DNA from: Agathobacter sp.
GTDB lineage: Bacteria > Bacillota > Clostridia > Lachnospirales > Lachnospiraceae
Assembly (NCBI GenBank): GCA_022769125.1
Contig: JALEKN010000012.1
Location: forward strand, 1-64,000
Length of the DNA: 64,000 nucleotides
Direction: 5' to 3'
A model generated the notes under the pieces. The model was given only the letters and a program-made list of their open reading frames with translations, did no database searches and had not been told where the DNA came from. How positions within the stretch are numbered: position 1 is the first letter of the stretch; every line of letters begins with the position of its first letter. This document shows positions 1 to 8,636 of the stretch, piece after piece. The translations under genes and the position numbers were made by a program.

Positions 1-546
1 AAAACAGATACACCGGCAAGATTTCTTTTCCCGATGTTTCTTTGCACGGATATTCGAGAGGTCATGGTTGAGACAATGGGCAGATACCGTTGGGAGATCT
101 GCAGGCATATTCAGGGGGCATATTGGAATGATATCCGGGAGAAATCCCTGACTGCGGAGTATTGTGATTATCTGCAGTTCTATCGCAAGAATAATGAACT
201 GTCCGGGGAAGTTAAAGAAAAAATCAAGACTGCACTGAGTCAGTGCCGGAACAACTATCGGGAGGTATTTGTCAAGGATTATCAGAACTGGATGAAGTAT
301 GAGTCAAAGGGCAGTTTTCGTCTGAACAAGGTGGCAAGAAATATCCTGATTCAGTATTGTCCGTTTGCGGGCGAGGTACGCCAGGCACTTAAGGCAAATC
401 CGGTATATCAGAATGCATTCAATAAGCTGGATGCGGAGAATAAGAAAAAGACGGCAAGGCTTCAGGCTCTATACGACAAGTATGAGGCTGCGGGAGGCAC
501 ATTGACTCAGGATCTAAAAGAAAATCTGAGATTTTACCAGATGTAA
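1..546 (+). CDS. C-terminal part of an unrecognised protein, cut by the window edge
   Basis: The frame is open from base 1 to the TAA at 544-546, so about 181 residues of the C-terminus are visible. The ATG at 34 is in frame but has no ribosome-binding site, and there is no stop before it, so it is probably internal. The visible part is charged and rich in Lys, Glu and Tyr, looks mainly helical, and has no signal, membrane segment or motif I recognise. An intrinsic terminator follows directly, so this is the last gene of its transcript. Function unknown. Confidence 0.6.
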   Translation, partial: KTDTPARFLFPMFLCTDIREVMVETMGRYRWEICRHIQGAYWNDIREKSLTAEYCDYLQFYRKNNELSGEVKEKIKTALSQCRNNYREVFVKDYQNWMKYESKGSFRLNKVARNILIQYCPFAGEVRQALKANPVYQNAFNKLDAENKKKTARLQALYDKYEAAGGTLTQDLKENLRFYQM

Positions 547-561
547 ATAAACAAAAAGACG

Positions 562-598
562 ACACCAGACAACAGGGATTGTTGTTTGGTGTTTTTTT
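562..598 (+). terminator. Intrinsic terminator
   Basis: A 13-bp stem (562-574 with 580-592, one G-U pair) closes a 5-base loop and runs into a T tract. It ends the transcript of the truncated first gene. Confidence 0.85.
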
Positions 599-649
599 AC
601 AAAAAAAACGATGCAAAATAGTGCCATTTGCTGATTTGGCAGGCGCGCC

Positions 650-679
650 TTGTATTTGATGGAGCAGATGTGCTATGAT
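650..679 (+). promoter_or_regulatory. Sigma-A promoter of the pullulanase gene
   Basis: TTGTAT (650-655), 18 bp, then TATGAT (674-679) preceded by TG at 671-672, an extended -10. The predicted start is about 40 bases before the pullulanase ATG. Confidence 0.65.
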
Positions 680-725
680 AAACATATCGAATTTTCGATA
701 ATTTTCGTAAATGGAGGAAAAGAAA

Positions 726-3485
726 ATGAAAAGGAGAATACAGGCTTTTGCAATGGCATTTCTTATGATATTGCTTACTGTATTGACAGTGGTGGGGGAT
801 ATCACGCCGGTATACGCGGAAGGCGGCGCCGTGATCAGGCTTCACTATAACAGAGCCGACGGAGATTATGCACCATGGCGTGTATGGTTCTGGGAAGAAG
901 GAAAAGAAGGCGCAGATTATTACTTCGAAGATGAAGACGGCGACATGGTGGCAACGATGGAGGTAACACCGGGAACCACTTCTGTCGGATTTATTATCCG
1001 CACCGAAGACTGGGCGAAGGATTTTGACGGGGATCAGTTTATTGATATTTCGGAAGTTGTTTCCGGAACCGTTGAAGTCTATGTAGAATCCGGTGTGGAA
1101 GGCTTTACAAAGGAATATGGAGATGACATCGTGACAGGAACAAAGCTCAAATCAGCAAAGTACAATGGGGACGGGACGGTTTCGGTCACAATGACAGGAG
1201 AGATTTCAGGTGACTTAAACAGTGCGTTTAAAGTGTCTGGAAGAGAAGCGGAAGTTGCGATTTCTGAGGTAACCGCCGGGGACAATTTTGTCTATACCGT
1301 TACACTTGCAGAGGAATTAAACAGTGCAAAACACTATACCATCGAATACGATGGAACTTCCTATGAGATCAATATGCCGAATATCTATTCCACAGAGGAA
1401 TTTGAGGCTGCTTACACATATGAGGGAACTGACCTTGGGGCAACTTGGACACCGGAAAAGACGACATTCCGTGTGTGGGCACCAACTGCGGAGCAGGTTA
1501 GCTTAAATCTGTATGAAAGCGGTACAGCAACGGCATCTGACTTGATTGAGAGCATTGAGATGACTTCCGATGTGAATGGCACATGGGTTGCAGAAAAAGA
1601 GGGTGATCTCAACGGAACTTATTACACTTACAGCGCAACGATTGACGGAAAGACCCAGGAGGCCTGCGATCCGTATGCGCGGACAACCGGAGTAAATGGT
1701 AAGCGTGCCATGGTTATTGATCTGGATTCCACAGACCCGGAGGGGTGGGAGAATGATACCAATCCACATGCGGGTGAGAGCATCAACGATGCAGTTATTT
1801 ATGAGGCGCACATCCGCGATATCACAGTCGGAAGTGATGCTGGAATCGAAAACGCAGGAAAATACCTCGGAATGATCGAGACCGGAACAAAGACCGACAG
1901 CGGTGTTGCAACAGGTCTTGACCATATCAAGGAGCTGGGCGTGACACATCTGCACATCCTGCCAATGTATGACTTTGGCTCTGTAGATGAGATGTACACG
2001 TATGCAAAGCTGTATAATTGGGGATATGATCCGGTAAACTACAATGTTCCGGAGGGCTCTTACTCTACCGATCCATACAACGGAGAGGTTCGTGTGTCAG
2101 AAGTAAAGCAGATGGTAAAGGGTCTTCATGACAATGGAATCAGCGTAGTCATGGATGTTGTGTACAACCATGTGCAGAGTGCATCTGATTTCTGCATCAA
2201 CAAACTTGTGCCGGGATATTTTTCGAGAATCAATTCAGACGGCAGCTATTCCAATGGCTCCGGCTGTGGTAACGATACCGCTTCTGAGCGCTCCATGGTC
2301 AGAAAATATATTGTGGAGTCTGTAAATTATTGGGCAGACGAATACCATATTGATGGATTCCGTTTTGACCTTGTAGGACTTCTGGATGTAGACACCATCA
2401 ATGAGATTGTACAGACCGTTCATGAAACTCACCCGGATGTCATTTTCTATGGGGAAGGATGGACGCTTAATACCAATGTGACCAAAGCGGGAACTACACT
2501 TGCAACCCAGAAGAATTCTGATGAGACACCGGATTTTGCATATTTCAATGATACCATCCGTGATGGATTAAAGGGAAATGTCTTTGATGAGAAAGCTACC
2601 GGATTTGTTTCCGGCGCAGCAGGGAAAGAGGATACGATCGAGCGCTGCTTTATCGGAAATGACAGCTGGTGCAGCAGTCCGTCCCAGACAGTCAATTATG
2701 CATCCTGCCATGATAACAATACGTTGTTTGACCGTCTGCAGAATTCAAGAAGTGATGCAGGCATGGAAGATCTTGTTAAGATGAACAATCTTGCCGCCGC
2801 AATCTATATGACCGCAGAAGGAATTCCGTTTATGCAGGCTGGCGAGGAGATGTTAAGAAGCAAGGTTAATGACGATGGAACCTTTAATTCAAACAGCTAC
2901 AATGCCGGAGACAAGGTAAATGCCATTGTATGGAGCAGTTTGGACGATCCTGCATATGCATCTGTTTTTGAATATTACAAGGGACTGATTGCGTTCCGTA
3001 AGGCGCATCCGGCACTCCGCCTGTCCACTGCAGAGGATGTGGCAGCGTATGTTACGACACTGGATTCCCTGGATGAGAATATGGTCGGCTTTGACATTGC
3101 AGGCGGAATGGAAGGCGAGAATGCAAAGGAAATCTACCTTGTATTCAATGCAAATCCGCAGGCAAAGACGATCACACTTCCGGAGGGAGACTGGAATGTG
3201 TACATTACCGGAGAAAAGGCAGGAACACAGGCTCTTGCAACCGTATCCGGCGAGGTGACCGTAGAGGCAATTTCTTCTCTTGTTCTGGTGAAGGAGGATG
3301 GCGTGACCGTAGGCGAGGATAATACTGCGGATGAGACTGTTTCCGATAGTGAAGCAACTGATACAGAGGCAGCTCCGGCAGTAGCAAAGACCTCAAATGC
3401 CGGTCTGATCGTTGGAGTAGTAATTGCAATCGCAGCAGTTGCAGTAATCGCAGGAGTTGTTGCAGCGAAGAAGAAAAAGAAATAA
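726..3485 (+). CDS. pulA: Type I pullulanase, GH13, exported and membrane-anchored
   Basis: Hydrolyses alpha-1,6 branches of pullulan, amylopectin and glycogen outside the cell. I start at ATG 726, which has GGAGG at 713-717; the ATG at 711 overlaps that site. A signal peptide (about 1-32) is followed by an N-terminal module resembling CBM41, a CBM48-like module (about 235-330) and the catalytic barrel. The signature YNWGYDP is present, as are the four GH13 regions: DVVYNH near 475, FRFD near 546 (nucleophile), YGEGW near 575 (acid/base) and CHDN near 660. The C-terminus is an acidic linker, a hydrophobic segment and a KKKKK tail, which fits membrane anchoring rather than LPXTG sorting. About 919 residues. 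It stands alone between its own promoter and terminator. It complements the large alpha-amylase at 34 kb. Confidence 0.93.
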   Translation: MKRRIQAFAMAFLMILLTVLTVVGDITPVYAEGGAVIRLHYNRADGDYAPWRVWFWEEGKEGADYYFEDEDGDMVATMEVTPGTTSVGFIIRTEDWAKDFDGDQFIDISEVVSGTVEVYVESGVEGFTKEYGDDIVTGTKLKSAKYNGDGTVSVTMTGEISGDLNSAFKVSGREAEVAISEVTAGDNFVYTVTLAEELNSAKHYTIEYDGTSYEINMPNIYSTEEFEAAYTYEGTDLGATWTPEKTTFRVWAPTAEQVSLNLYESGTATASDLIESIEMTSDVNGTWVAEKEGDLNGTYYTYSATIDGKTQEACDPYARTTGVNGKRAMVIDLDSTDPEGWENDTNPHAGESINDAVIYEAHIRDITVGSDAGIENAGKYLGMIETGTKTDSGVATGLDHIKELGVTHLHILPMYDFGSVDEMYTYAKLYNWGYDPVNYNVPEGSYSTDPYNGEVRVSEVKQMVKGLHDNGISVVMDVVYNHVQSASDFCINKLVPGYFSRINSDGSYSNGSGCGNDTASERSMVRKYIVESVNYWADEYHIDGFRFDLVGLLDVDTINEIVQTVHETHPDVIFYGEGWTLNTNVTKAGTTLATQKNSDETPDFAYFNDTIRDGLKGNVFDEKATGFVSGAAGKEDTIERCFIGNDSWCSSPSQTVNYASCHDNNTLFDRLQNSRSDAGMEDLVKMNNLAAAIYMTAEGIPFMQAGEEMLRSKVNDDGTFNSNSYNAGDKVNAIVWSSLDDPAYASVFEYYKGLIAFRKAHPALRLSTAEDVAAYVTTLDSLDENMVGFDIAGGMEGENAKEIYLVFNANPQAKTITLPEGDWNVYITGEKAGTQALATVSGEVTVEAISSLVLVKEDGVTVGEDNTADETVSDSEATDTEAAPAVAKTSNAGLIVGVVIAIAAVAVIAGVVAAKKKKK

Positions 3486-3523
3486 CAGTTTCACAGAATA
3501 TATATAAGATACTTAGATACATC

Positions 3524-3564
3524 AACAGCCAGATGAATGTAAAACGCATCTGGCTGTTTTTTTA
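3524..3564 (+). terminator. Intrinsic terminator after pullulanase
   Basis: Perfect 12-bp stem (3524-3535 with 3547-3558), followed by a T run to 3563. Confidence 0.85.
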
Positions 3565-3591
3565 TAGGAAAATGCTCTTCCTATAAAAAAA
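3557..3591. repeat. 14-bp perfect inverted repeat overlapping the pullulanase terminator tail
   Basis: Bases 3557-3570 and 3578-3591 are exact reverse complements with a 7-base loop. The left arm is the T tract of the pullulanase terminator, so the two hairpins compete for those bases. It also gives a stem-plus-T-tract on the minus strand, although no minus-strand gene is nearby. Confidence 0.6.
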
Positions 3592-3592
3592 T

Positions 3593-3650
3593 CCGCAGGG
3601 ATGCACCCCAGGTGGACCTGAAGAGGCACCCGTGTGCCCATACTGCACGC
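3593..3650 (+). ncRNA. Candidate structured RNA segment of unknown class
   Basis: This GC-rich island in an AT-rich gap folds by eye into a junction. GCAG (3595-3598) can pair with CTGC (3643-3646) and encloses two hairpins: CAGG/CCTG near 3609-3620 and GGCAC/GTGCC near 3625-3638. An alternative GGG/CCC hairpin (3598-3608) would present a TGCA loop. It matches no riboswitch core I know. It lies upstream of the promoter for the next operon, so it is not that operon's leader. Low confidence. Confidence 0.25.
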
Positions 3651-3722
3651 AAAGAGACATAGATTCCGGACTGAAAGATGAAAACAGTTCAACTTTAGGA
3701 TGAAATATGTTCACATTTTCAC

Positions 3723-3750
3723 TTTACATCCGTATATGAACTGATATAAT
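3723..3750 (+). promoter_or_regulatory. Promoter of the oxidoreductase operon
   Basis: TTTACA (3723-3728), 16 bp, TATAAT (3745-3750), about 50 bases before the gamma-subunit ATG. GTTCA at 3687 and 3709 and TGAAC at 3737 flank it and could be regulator half-sites, for example for the LysR protein encoded at the operon's end. Confidence 0.6.
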
Positions 3751-3799
3751 TAAGAAAGTTGAGAAAAAATCAACTATAAGATGAAGGAGATTCATAAAG

Positions 3800-4411
3800 A
3801 TGAAGAACGGAATAGAAATCAGATGGCACGGAAGAGGCGGCCAGGGGGCAAAGACAGCAGCACTTCTTCTTGCAGATGTCGCATTTAAAACAGGAGCGAA
3901 CGTACAGGGATTTCCGGAGTATGGACCGGAGCGTATGGGGGCTCCGATTACCGCATACAACCGTATCAGCAGAGACGTCATCCGCGTGCATTCCAATATT
4001 TATACGCCGGATCTTGTAGTGGTCGTAGATGAGACCTTGTTAGAGTCCGTAGATGTGACGGCAGGACTTAAGGAAAACGGCGCACTCATTGTCAACACTG
4101 CAAAGACGGTCGAGGAGATCCGTCCGCATCTGAAAGGATATAAGGGAAATGTATATACGGTAGATGGAAGAAAGATCTCCGTGGAAGCACTCGGAAAGTA
4201 TTTTCCAAATTCCCCGATGCTTGCGGCGGCAGTTGCGGTCAGCGGGGTTATGGATTGGGATTCGTTTATCCATGAGATGCGGGCATCCTACATGCACAAG
4301 TTCGCTAAGAAGCCGGAGGTTATCGATGGTAACATGAAGGCACTCTCCATGACCTACGATGCACTGAAAGATGCACTCAAGGGGCAGAGAAAGCTCATGG
4401 AGACAGCGTAG
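3800..4411 (+). CDS. 2-oxoacid:ferredoxin oxidoreductase, gamma subunit
   Basis: Gamma subunit of a four-subunit pyruvate/2-oxoacid ferredoxin oxidoreductase, which oxidatively decarboxylates a 2-oxoacid to acyl-CoA, CO2 and reduced ferredoxin in the cytoplasm. The N-terminal WHGRGGQGAKTA motif and FPEYGPERMGAP are typical of the family, and about 203 residues is the usual length. It is the first gene of a gamma-delta-alpha-beta operon, preceded by a good GGAG site. The order and separate subunits match the archaeal-type POR/VOR layout. The substrate (pyruvate, 2-oxoisovalerate or other) cannot be read from the sequence. Confidence 0.9.
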   Translation: MKNGIEIRWHGRGGQGAKTAALLLADVAFKTGANVQGFPEYGPERMGAPITAYNRISRDVIRVHSNIYTPDLVVVVDETLLESVDVTAGLKENGALIVNTAKTVEEIRPHLKGYKGNVYTVDGRKISVEALGKYFPNSPMLAAAVAVSGVMDWDSFIHEMRASYMHKFAKKPEVIDGNMKALSMTYDALKDALKGQRKLMETA

Positions 4412-4451
4412 GCTGTATAAGAATATTGCAGACGAAGAAAGAGAGAATGTT

Positions 4452-4754
4452 ATGAGAACAGACATACATAAAATAAACGAAAAAACGCCTCATCAGGAGC
4501 TGACAGAAGGACTTATGACCTTCGCAGGGGGAACATCCAAGGAGTTTAATACAGGGGAATGGAGAACAAACACACCGGTTTTCTATCCGGATTTGTGTAA
4601 GCAATGCCTGCTCTGTGTACCGGTATGCCCGGATTCAAGTATTCCGGTAAAGGATTCCAAGAGACTTGATTTTGATTATGACCACTGCAAAGGCTGTGGA
4701 ATCTGCGTCAAGGCGTGCCCGTTTGATGCGATTGTGATGAAGGAGGGAAGATAA
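4452..4754 (+). CDS. 2-oxoacid:ferredoxin oxidoreductase, delta subunit (2x 4Fe-4S ferredoxin)
   Basis: Ferredoxin-like subunit of about 100 residues that carries electrons from the TPP site to external ferredoxin. Two cluster motifs are visible: CKQCLLCVPVCP near residue 52 and CKGCGICVKACP near 78. I start at ATG 4452, because an upstream ATG lies inside the gamma gene and would add an unrelated extension. It sits 40 bases after gamma, and the alpha gene starts 2 bases after its stop, so translation is probably coupled. Confidence 0.9.
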   Translation: MRTDIHKINEKTPHQELTEGLMTFAGGTSKEFNTGEWRTNTPVFYPDLCKQCLLCVPVCPDSSIPVKDSKRLDFDYDHCKGCGICVKACPFDAIVMKEGR

Positions 4755-4756
4755 TC

Positions 4757-5938
4757 ATGGCAAGAAGAGACCGTATGTCAGGAAACGAGGCTGTTTCCTA
4801 TGCTATCCGTCAGATTAACCCGGATGTTATGCCGGCTTTCCCGATTACGCCGTCCACAGAGATCCCACAGATGGTTTCCAACTACATCGCAAACGGGGAG
4901 ATGGACACAGAATTCATTCCGGTAGAGAGCGAGCATTCTTCCATGAGTGCAACGATCGGTGCGGAGGCGGCAGGCGCAAGAAGCCTGACTGCTACCTCGT
5001 CCGCAGGACTTGCCCTTATGTGGGAGGAGCTGCTGCTTGCAGCAAGTAACCGTATGCCATGTGCCCTTGCACTTGTCAATCGTACCCTTTCCGGTCCGAT
5101 CAACATCAACTGCGATCATTCCGACGGAATGGGAGCAAGAGATACCGGATGGATACAGATCTATGCCGAAAATAATCAGGAGGCATATGACAATTTCGTT
5201 CAGGCGTATCCAATCGCGGAGGATGCACGTGTGCATCTGCCGATTATGATCTGTCAGGACGGATTCATCACAAGCCATGCAGTAGAAAATATCGAACTGC
5301 TTGAAGATGATGAAGTCAAAGCGTTTGTCGGAGAATACCATCCGGAAGAATTCCTGCTTAATCCGGGCAAACCGATTGCAGTTGGCCCGTACTCTGTTTC
5401 CAACTATGCGATGGAAGCAAAGAAGAATCAGGAGCTTGCTTTGGAGCGTGCAAAGGAAGTAATTCTTGAAGTCGCACAGAAATACGGTGAATTATCCGGC
5501 AGAAAATATGGTTTGTTTGAGGAATACAGAACAGGTGATGCGGATTACATTATGCTGATCATGGGTTCTGCGGCAGGAACTGCAAAGCAGGCCGTTGATG
5601 ATCTGCGTGATCAGGGTAAGAAGGTCGGCGTGATTAAGCTTCGTGTATTCCGCCCGTTCCCGGCAGAAGAACTTGCAGAGGCATTAAGAAACTGCAAGGC
5701 AGTTGCAATCATGGACAGAACCGAGAGCTATAACGGTAACGGTGGTCCGCTCGGAAGCGAGGTAACAGCCGGTTTATACCGCAAGAAGGTGCTTATCACC
5801 GCAGTAAATTATATCTATGGACTGGCAGGCCGTGATTTTACCGTGCAGGATGTCTATGATATTTTTGCAGAATTAGAAAATGCGGTTACGAATCATACAG
5901 AGGTAGAACAGTATCAGTACATCGGACTGCGCAAGTAA
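4757..5938 (+). CDS. porA: 2-oxoacid:ferredoxin oxidoreductase, alpha subunit
   Basis: Alpha subunit of about 393 residues, holding the pyrimidine-binding and transketolase C-terminal domains of the POR family. Family landmarks are FPITPSTEIP near residue 30, the SEHSSMSATIGAEAAGAR stretch near 58 and TATSSAGLALMWEE near 80. A strong GGAGG lies 10 bases upstream. It is third in the gamma-delta-alpha-beta operon. The symbol assumes a pyruvate-type enzyme; a branched-chain 2-oxoacid substrate is equally possible. Confidence 0.9.
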   Translation: MARRDRMSGNEAVSYAIRQINPDVMPAFPITPSTEIPQMVSNYIANGEMDTEFIPVESEHSSMSATIGAEAAGARSLTATSSAGLALMWEELLLAASNRMPCALALVNRTLSGPININCDHSDGMGARDTGWIQIYAENNQEAYDNFVQAYPIAEDARVHLPIMICQDGFITSHAVENIELLEDDEVKAFVGEYHPEEFLLNPGKPIAVGPYSVSNYAMEAKKNQELALERAKEVILEVAQKYGELSGRKYGLFEEYRTGDADYIMLIMGSAAGTAKQAVDDLRDQGKKVGVIKLRVFRPFPAEELAEALRNCKAVAIMDRTESYNGNGGPLGSEVTAGLYRKKVLITAVNYIYGLAGRDFTVQDVYDIFAELENAVTNHTEVEQYQYIGLRK

Positions 5939-5955
5939 GCACAAGGAGAAAAACA

Positions 5956-6897
5956 ATGGGCAATTATAATTTAAAGGAAGTATTAAATAAACCGGAGCGA
6001 CTTGCTCCCGGACATAGAATGTGTGCCGGTTGTGGTGCAACGATCGGTGTAAGAGCGGTACTTCGCGCTCTTCATGAGGGAGATCATGCAGTGATCGGAA
6101 ATGCAACCGGATGTCTTGAGGTATCTAGTTACATGTATCCGTATACCGCTTGGGAGGACAGTTACATCCACAATGCATTTGAGAATGCAGGCGCAACGTT
6201 AAGCGGTGTGGAGACGGCATACAAGGCATTGAAAAAGCGCGGGAGAATCCCGGAAGATGCAACCTACAAGTTCATTACTTTTGGCGGAGACGGTGGAACA
6301 TACGATATCGGATTCCAATCTCTTTCCGGAGCGATGGAGCGTGGACATGATATGGTATATGTCTGCTATGACAATGGCGCATATATGAATACCGGTATCC
6401 AGCGATCCTCCGCAACTCCGATGTATGCAGATACCACGACTACCCCGGTCGGTTCTCAGTCCAACGGTAAGATGCAGAACCGTAAAGATCTTGCAAGCAT
6501 CATCGCAGATCACGACGTACCATATGTGGCACAGACTACATTTACCACGGATTTCAAGGATCTTCACCAGAAGGCAGAAAAAGCAATCTACACAGAGGGC
6601 GCATGTTTCTTAAATATTATGACACCATGTCCGAGAGGCTGGAGATATGAGATGTCGGATATCATGAAAATCTGTAAGCTGGCAGTTGACACCTGCTATT
6701 GGCCGATGTTTGAGGTTGATCATGGTAAGTGGAGACTGACCTATGAACCGAAGAAGAAGCTTCCGATTGAGGATTTCCTTCGTGAACAGGGTCGATTTAA
6801 ACATCTTTTCAAGCCGGGCAATGAGGATCTGATCGAGCAGTTCCAGGCAGAGGTTGACAGACGTTGGGAAGATTTGCAGTATAAGTGTGCGAGATAG
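5956..6897 (+). CDS. porB: 2-oxoacid:ferredoxin oxidoreductase, beta subunit (TPP-binding)
   Basis: TPP-binding beta subunit of about 313 residues. It has the cluster-ligand start MCAGCG, a thiamine diphosphate motif beginning GGDGGTYDIG near residue 112 and ending at YDNGAYMNTG, and the conserved Cys in TPCPRGW near 223. It is the fourth subunit gene. The LysR gene follows after 3 bases, so it is in the same transcript. Confidence 0.9.
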   Translation: MGNYNLKEVLNKPERLAPGHRMCAGCGATIGVRAVLRALHEGDHAVIGNATGCLEVSSYMYPYTAWEDSYIHNAFENAGATLSGVETAYKALKKRGRIPEDATYKFITFGGDGGTYDIGFQSLSGAMERGHDMVYVCYDNGAYMNTGIQRSSATPMYADTTTTPVGSQSNGKMQNRKDLASIIADHDVPYVAQTTFTTDFKDLHQKAEKAIYTEGACFLNIMTPCPRGWRYEMSDIMKICKLAVDTCYWPMFEVDHGKWRLTYEPKKKLPIEDFLREQGRFKHLFKPGNEDLIEQFQAEVDRRWEDLQYKCAR

Positions 6898-6900
6898 AAC

Positions 6901-7773
6901 ATGACATTATTAACCTATCAGGTATTTAAGACAGTGGCAGACATCGGAAGTTTTCACAAGGCAGCAGATATCCTTGGACTTACGCCGTCTGCCATAAGTC
7001 ATACAATTTCATCTATGGAGAGTGAACTTGGATTCTCCGTAGTCACAAGAAGCAAGACGGGGATTGCACTTACCAACTACGGAGAGCATCTGCTCCCGTA
7101 TGTAAATGCTGTACTAAACAGCGACGAAAGCCTAAAGCAGGTCATTGATGAGATGAACGGCCTAAAGACCGGTTGTGTGAAGATCGGCGTTTTCTCCAGC
7201 GTGTGCACGAATTGGCTGCCGGATATTCTGCATTCCTTCCGGGAGAAGTATGCGGATGTGAAGATTGAAGTATATCAGGGAACCTATGACGAGGTTGCCT
7301 ATTGGATCAAGACGGGTGTGGTTGACCTCGGTTTTTTGTCGGTGTCCAGTGCAAAGGATATTCCGATCGAGCCGCTCTACAGAGATCCGCTGGTATGTGT
7401 GCTTCCGAAAGGAACAAAGCAGCCGGATACCGATTACGTGGGCATTGAGGAGATGCGCAAGCATCAGTTTGTTACGCAGAGGGAAGGGACGGATGCCGAT
7501 ATCCAGAATTTCCTTAAGGAGAATCACCTGCGGATGGAATCCCGTTATCATGTGGTGGATGATCTTTCCACAGTCCGCCTTGTTGATAAAGGATTTGGAA
7601 TCTGTCTGATGCCGGAGCTTGTCATGCGGGATATTCCATATGATGTTGATACATTTCCGATACGGCCTGAGGCGTGCCGCATTATCGGGATTGCAGCGAT
7701 GAACCCGAACTTTATGGCACCGGCGGTACGGACGATGTACAATCATATTTTGGAGCATTACAAAACGATATAA
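6901..7773 (+). CDS. LysR-family transcriptional regulator
   Basis: About 290 residues: an N-terminal winged helix-turn-helix (1-60, with FHKAADILGLTPSAISHTIS as recognition region) and a type-2 periplasmic-binding-like effector domain (90-290). The start is 3 bases after the beta-subunit stop, so it is co-transcribed with the oxidoreductase genes. Most LysR genes are divergent from their targets, so this placement is unusual. It probably reports on a 2-oxoacid or related metabolite; that is inference from context. Confidence 0.85.
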   Translation: MTLLTYQVFKTVADIGSFHKAADILGLTPSAISHTISSMESELGFSVVTRSKTGIALTNYGEHLLPYVNAVLNSDESLKQVIDEMNGLKTGCVKIGVFSSVCTNWLPDILHSFREKYADVKIEVYQGTYDEVAYWIKTGVVDLGFLSVSSAKDIPIEPLYRDPLVCVLPKGTKQPDTDYVGIEEMRKHQFVTQREGTDADIQNFLKENHLRMESRYHVVDDLSTVRLVDKGFGICLMPELVMRDIPYDVDTFPIRPEACRIIGIAAMNPNFMAPAVRTMYNHILEHYKTI

Positions 7774-7836
7774 GTATGGTATTATATGCGTATGCATATT
7801 CTTATTATGTGATTCTATATCAGGAGGAGTTGTAAA

Positions 7837-8625
7837 ATGAAAAAAAGAATTGGCTTATTACTCACGGCAGTGGCAGTAACTGCCATGCTTACCGGTTGTG
7901 GAATTGAGTGCAGGCTCACGGTTGACAAGTCTGATAACATTTCTGTCAAGGAGGATATTTACTTAACGGAAGATGAATTTGATGCGCTGTATGCAGATGC
8001 TTCCAAGGATGAATTGAAGGAAAGCGGATACGCAGGTAAGAAGAAGGTGGATGGAACAGAATATTATCTGTTCAGCACAAGCGCAGATAACTATGACATC
8101 TCACAGATGGGCGAGAGCGCTGTACTTACAAGCAAAGAATTTTATTATTCGGTAGAAAATCAGCAGACAGATAATTCACTTGATATTTCCGATGAGGAAG
8201 CAGAGAATTTAGCGGATGAACTGCAGGAGTCATTTTCTTTCTGTGATTTCTCTGTAACCTTCCCATATGAGATAGTTTCCACAAACGGAACAATCTCTAA
8301 GGACAAGAAGACAGTTACCTTTGAGGGCATGGGCAAAAATGCAGACGATACCACAATCTATGCGTACACCACGAAGTCAAAGAAAAGTGCTGGAAAGGGT
8401 GCGGACGATACTACAAAGCCTACAGTAACCGGTGTCAAGGACGGCAAGAAGTACAGCAAAGCCGTAACGATTAAGTACAGTGACAAAGAATCCGGTATCA
8501 AGAAAGCAACCTTAAACGGCAAGAAGATCAAGAGTGGCACAAAGGTTTCCAAGAAAGGAAAATACACTCTTAAGGTTACAGACAAAGCTGGAAATACAAA
8601 GACTGTTAAATTTACGATCAAATAA
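7837..8625 (+). CDS. Lipoprotein with C-terminal Ig-like domain
   Basis: About 262 residues. A signal peptide ends in the lipobox LTGC (Cys near 21), so the protein is exported and lipid-anchored. Residues 22-180 are acidic and match no family I recognise. Residues about 190-262 form a Lys- and Gly-rich beta domain beginning TKPTVTGVKDGKKY and ending KVTDKAGNTKTVKF, typical of bacterial Ig-like modules on surface proteins. GGAGGAG precedes the start. Its stop overlaps the possible first start of the next gene. Function unknown; surface binding is a guess. Confidence 0.75.
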   Translation: MKKRIGLLLTAVAVTAMLTGCGIECRLTVDKSDNISVKEDIYLTEDEFDALYADASKDELKESGYAGKKKVDGTEYYLFSTSADNYDISQMGESAVLTSKEFYYSVENQQTDNSLDISDEEAENLADELQESFSFCDFSVTFPYEIVSTNGTISKDKKTVTFEGMGKNADDTTIYAYTTKSKKSAGKGADDTTKPTVTGVKDGKKYSKAVTIKYSDKESGIKKATLNGKKIKSGTKVSKKGKYTLKVTDKAGNTKTVKFTIK

Positions 8626-8636
8626 TGGAAGCATAT

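Noticed and set aside
3686-3741. LysR operator formed by GTTCA/TGAAC half-sites before the oxidoreductase operon
   Set aside because: The half-sites are only five bases and unevenly spaced; too weak to call a feature, so only mentioned with the promoter.
7784-7799. ATATGC-GTAT-GCATAT palindrome before the 7.8-kb lipoprotein gene
   Set aside because: Short, AT-rich and without an associated promoter or regulator; likely to arise by chance.
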